Positions 14,618 to 16,548 of a stretch of DNA of 16,548 nt are shown here, piece by piece; position 1 is the stretch's first letter, and every line of letters begins with the position of its first letter. Below the pieces are notes generated by a model that made no database searches, was not told the DNA's origin, and saw only the letters and a list, made by a program, of their open reading frames with translations. Position numbers and translations under genes: made by a program. Source of the stretch: an uncultured Pseudomonadota bacterium (GTDB taxonomy: Bacteria > Pseudomonadota > Gammaproteobacteria > Burkholderiales > SG8-39); NCBI GenBank assembly GCA_903909415.1, contig CAIVVS010000068.1, positions 1-16,548 on the forward strand, in the 5' to 3' direction.

Positions 14618-15793
14618 CGCGGCGCGCTGTTCCAGCACCGCGATCGCCGGCAGCTCACGGCCCTCGAGGAACTCGAGGAAGGCGCCGCCGCCGGTGGAGA
14701 TGTAGCCGACGTCCTTCTCGATGCCGTACTTGCTGATCGCGGCCAGCGTGTCGCCGCCGCCGGCGATGGAAAAAGCCTTGGACGCGGCGATGGCCTGCGC
14801 GAGCGCCTTGGTGCCGCCGCCGAACTGGTCGAACTCGAACACGCCCACCGGGCCGTTCCAGACGATGGTGCCGGCCGAGGCGATCAGGCCCGACAGCGCG
14901 CGCGCGCTGTCCGGGCCGATGTCCAGGATCAGGTCGTCGGCTTCCACCGCCGACACCGGTTTGGTCACCGCCTTGGCATCGGCCGAAAAGGACTTGGCGC
15001 AGACCACGTCGGTGGGCAGGGGCACCTGGCCGCCCTTGGCGCGGATCGCCGCCATCACCCGCTTCGCCTCGGCCAGCAGGTCGGGTTCGGCCAGCGACTT
15101 GCCGATCGCATGGCCCTCGGCCAGCAGGAAGGTGTTGGCGATGCCGCCGCCGACGATCAGGTGGTCCACCTTGGCCGCGAGCGACTCGAGGATGGTGAGC
15201 TTGGTCGAGACCTTGGACCCGGCGACGATGGCGACCATCGGCCGCGCCGGCTTGCCCAGCGCGCGCGACAGCGCATCGATCTCCGCGCCCATCAGCGGGC
15301 CGGCGCAGGCCACAGCCGCGTACTTCGCCATGCCGTGCGTGGTGGCCTCGGCGCGGTGCGCGGCGCCGAAGGCGTCGTTCACGTAGATGTCGCACAGCGC
15401 CGCCAGCTTGCGCGACAGGGCCTCGTCGTTCTTCTTCTCGCCCTTGTTGCAGCGGCAGTTCTCCAGCAGCACCAGCTCGCCCGGCTTGACGGTCACGCCG
15501 TCCACCCAGTTGGCCAGCAGCGGCACCGGACGGCCGAGCAGCTCGGCCAGGCGCGCGGCCACCGGCGCGAGCGTGTCATCCGGCCCGACGGTGCCCTCTG
15601 TGGGGCGGCCGAGGTGCGAGGTGACCATGACCGCGGCGCCCGCGTCCAGCGCCAGCCGGATGGCCGGCAGCGAGGCGCGGATGCGGGTGTCATCGGTGAT
15701 GCGTCCCGCGTCGTCCTGCGGAACGTTGAGGTCGGAGCGGATGAACACCCGCTTGCCGGCCAGCTGGAGGTCCGACAGCTTCAGTACGTGCAT
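14615..15793 (-). CDS. pgk: Phosphoglycerate kinase
   Basis: The enzyme moves the acyl phosphate of 1,3-bisphosphoglycerate to ADP. The 392-residue monomeric form shows [11 protein letters not shown] (16-26), [15 protein letters not shown] (31-45) and [13 protein letters not shown] (55-67) for phosphoglycerate binding. [12 protein letters not shown], the hinge region and the nucleotide-site signatures [22 protein letters not shown] and [10 protein letters not shown] follow, then [17 protein letters not shown]. Length and motifs are normal. It starts 18 nt after the gap stop codon, without a strong ribosome binding site. Its last codons and stop are partly duplicated downstream. Confidence 0.97.
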   Translation of the reverse strand: MHVLKLSDLQLAGKRVFIRSDLNVPQDDAGRITDDTRIRASLPAIRLALDAGAAVMVTSHLGRPTEGTVGPDDTLAPVAARLAELLGRPVPLLANWVDGVTVKPGELVLLENCRCNKGEKKNDEALSRKLAALCDIYVNDAFGAAHRAEATTHGMAKYAAVACAGPLMGAEIDALSRALGKPARPMVAIVAGSKVSTKLTILESLAAKVDHLIVGGGIANTFLLAEGHAIGKSLAEPDLLAEAKRVMAAIRAKGGQVPLPTDVVCAKSFSADAKAVTKPVSAVEADDLILDIGPDSARALSGLIASAGTIVWNGPVGVFEFDQFGGGTKALAQAIAASKAFSIAGGGDTLAAISKYGIEKDVGYISTGGGAFLEFLEGRELPAIAVLEQRAA

Positions 15794-15811
15794 GTGGGAA
15801 TCGCGCTGCGC

Positions 15812-16548
<737 letters not shown>

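Overview
The window is high-GC DNA that looks proteobacterial. The best guess is a betaproteobacterium of Burkholderiales type. That guess rests on gene order: gap, pgk, pyk and fba followed by purC, purE, purK and sua5 on one strand is an arrangement I associate with that group. A xanthomonad-like gammaproteobacterium is not excluded, because class I aldolase next to pyk and SapC proteins also occur there. The evidence is recognition of protein families and gene order; no search was run.

Left part (1-2960). A tRNA-Ala(CGC) on the minus strand lies just downstream of a membrane-anchored PAS sensor protein that has no output domain. A SapC-family gene is read in the opposite direction. Between the convergent 3' ends of sapC and sua5 lies a 400-bp stretch without genes. 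It is filled by 3.3 copies of an exact 115-bp-period repeat made of nested hairpins.

Right part (2948-16548). Every gene is on the minus strand, so it is read from right to left: gap (cut by the window edge), pgk, pyk, then a five-gene block, then a class I fructose-bisphosphate aldolase, purC, purE, purK and sua5. From purC onward the genes overlap by 1-4 bases and are probably translationally coupled.

The five-gene block (8040-12936) encodes a TetR regulator, a Gfo/Idh/MocA dehydrogenase, a 3-hydroxyisobutyrate-dehydrogenase-type oxidoreductase, a DUF993 aldolase-like TIM barrel and a sugar isomerase/epimerase-like TIM barrel. It looks like a self-regulated catabolic module for an unknown sugar, polyol or sugar-acid-like compound, placed inside the glycolysis/purine cluster between pyk and fba. 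A palindrome touching the TetR start codon is a candidate operator. This block is the most interesting part of the window; its substrate cannot be read from the sequence.
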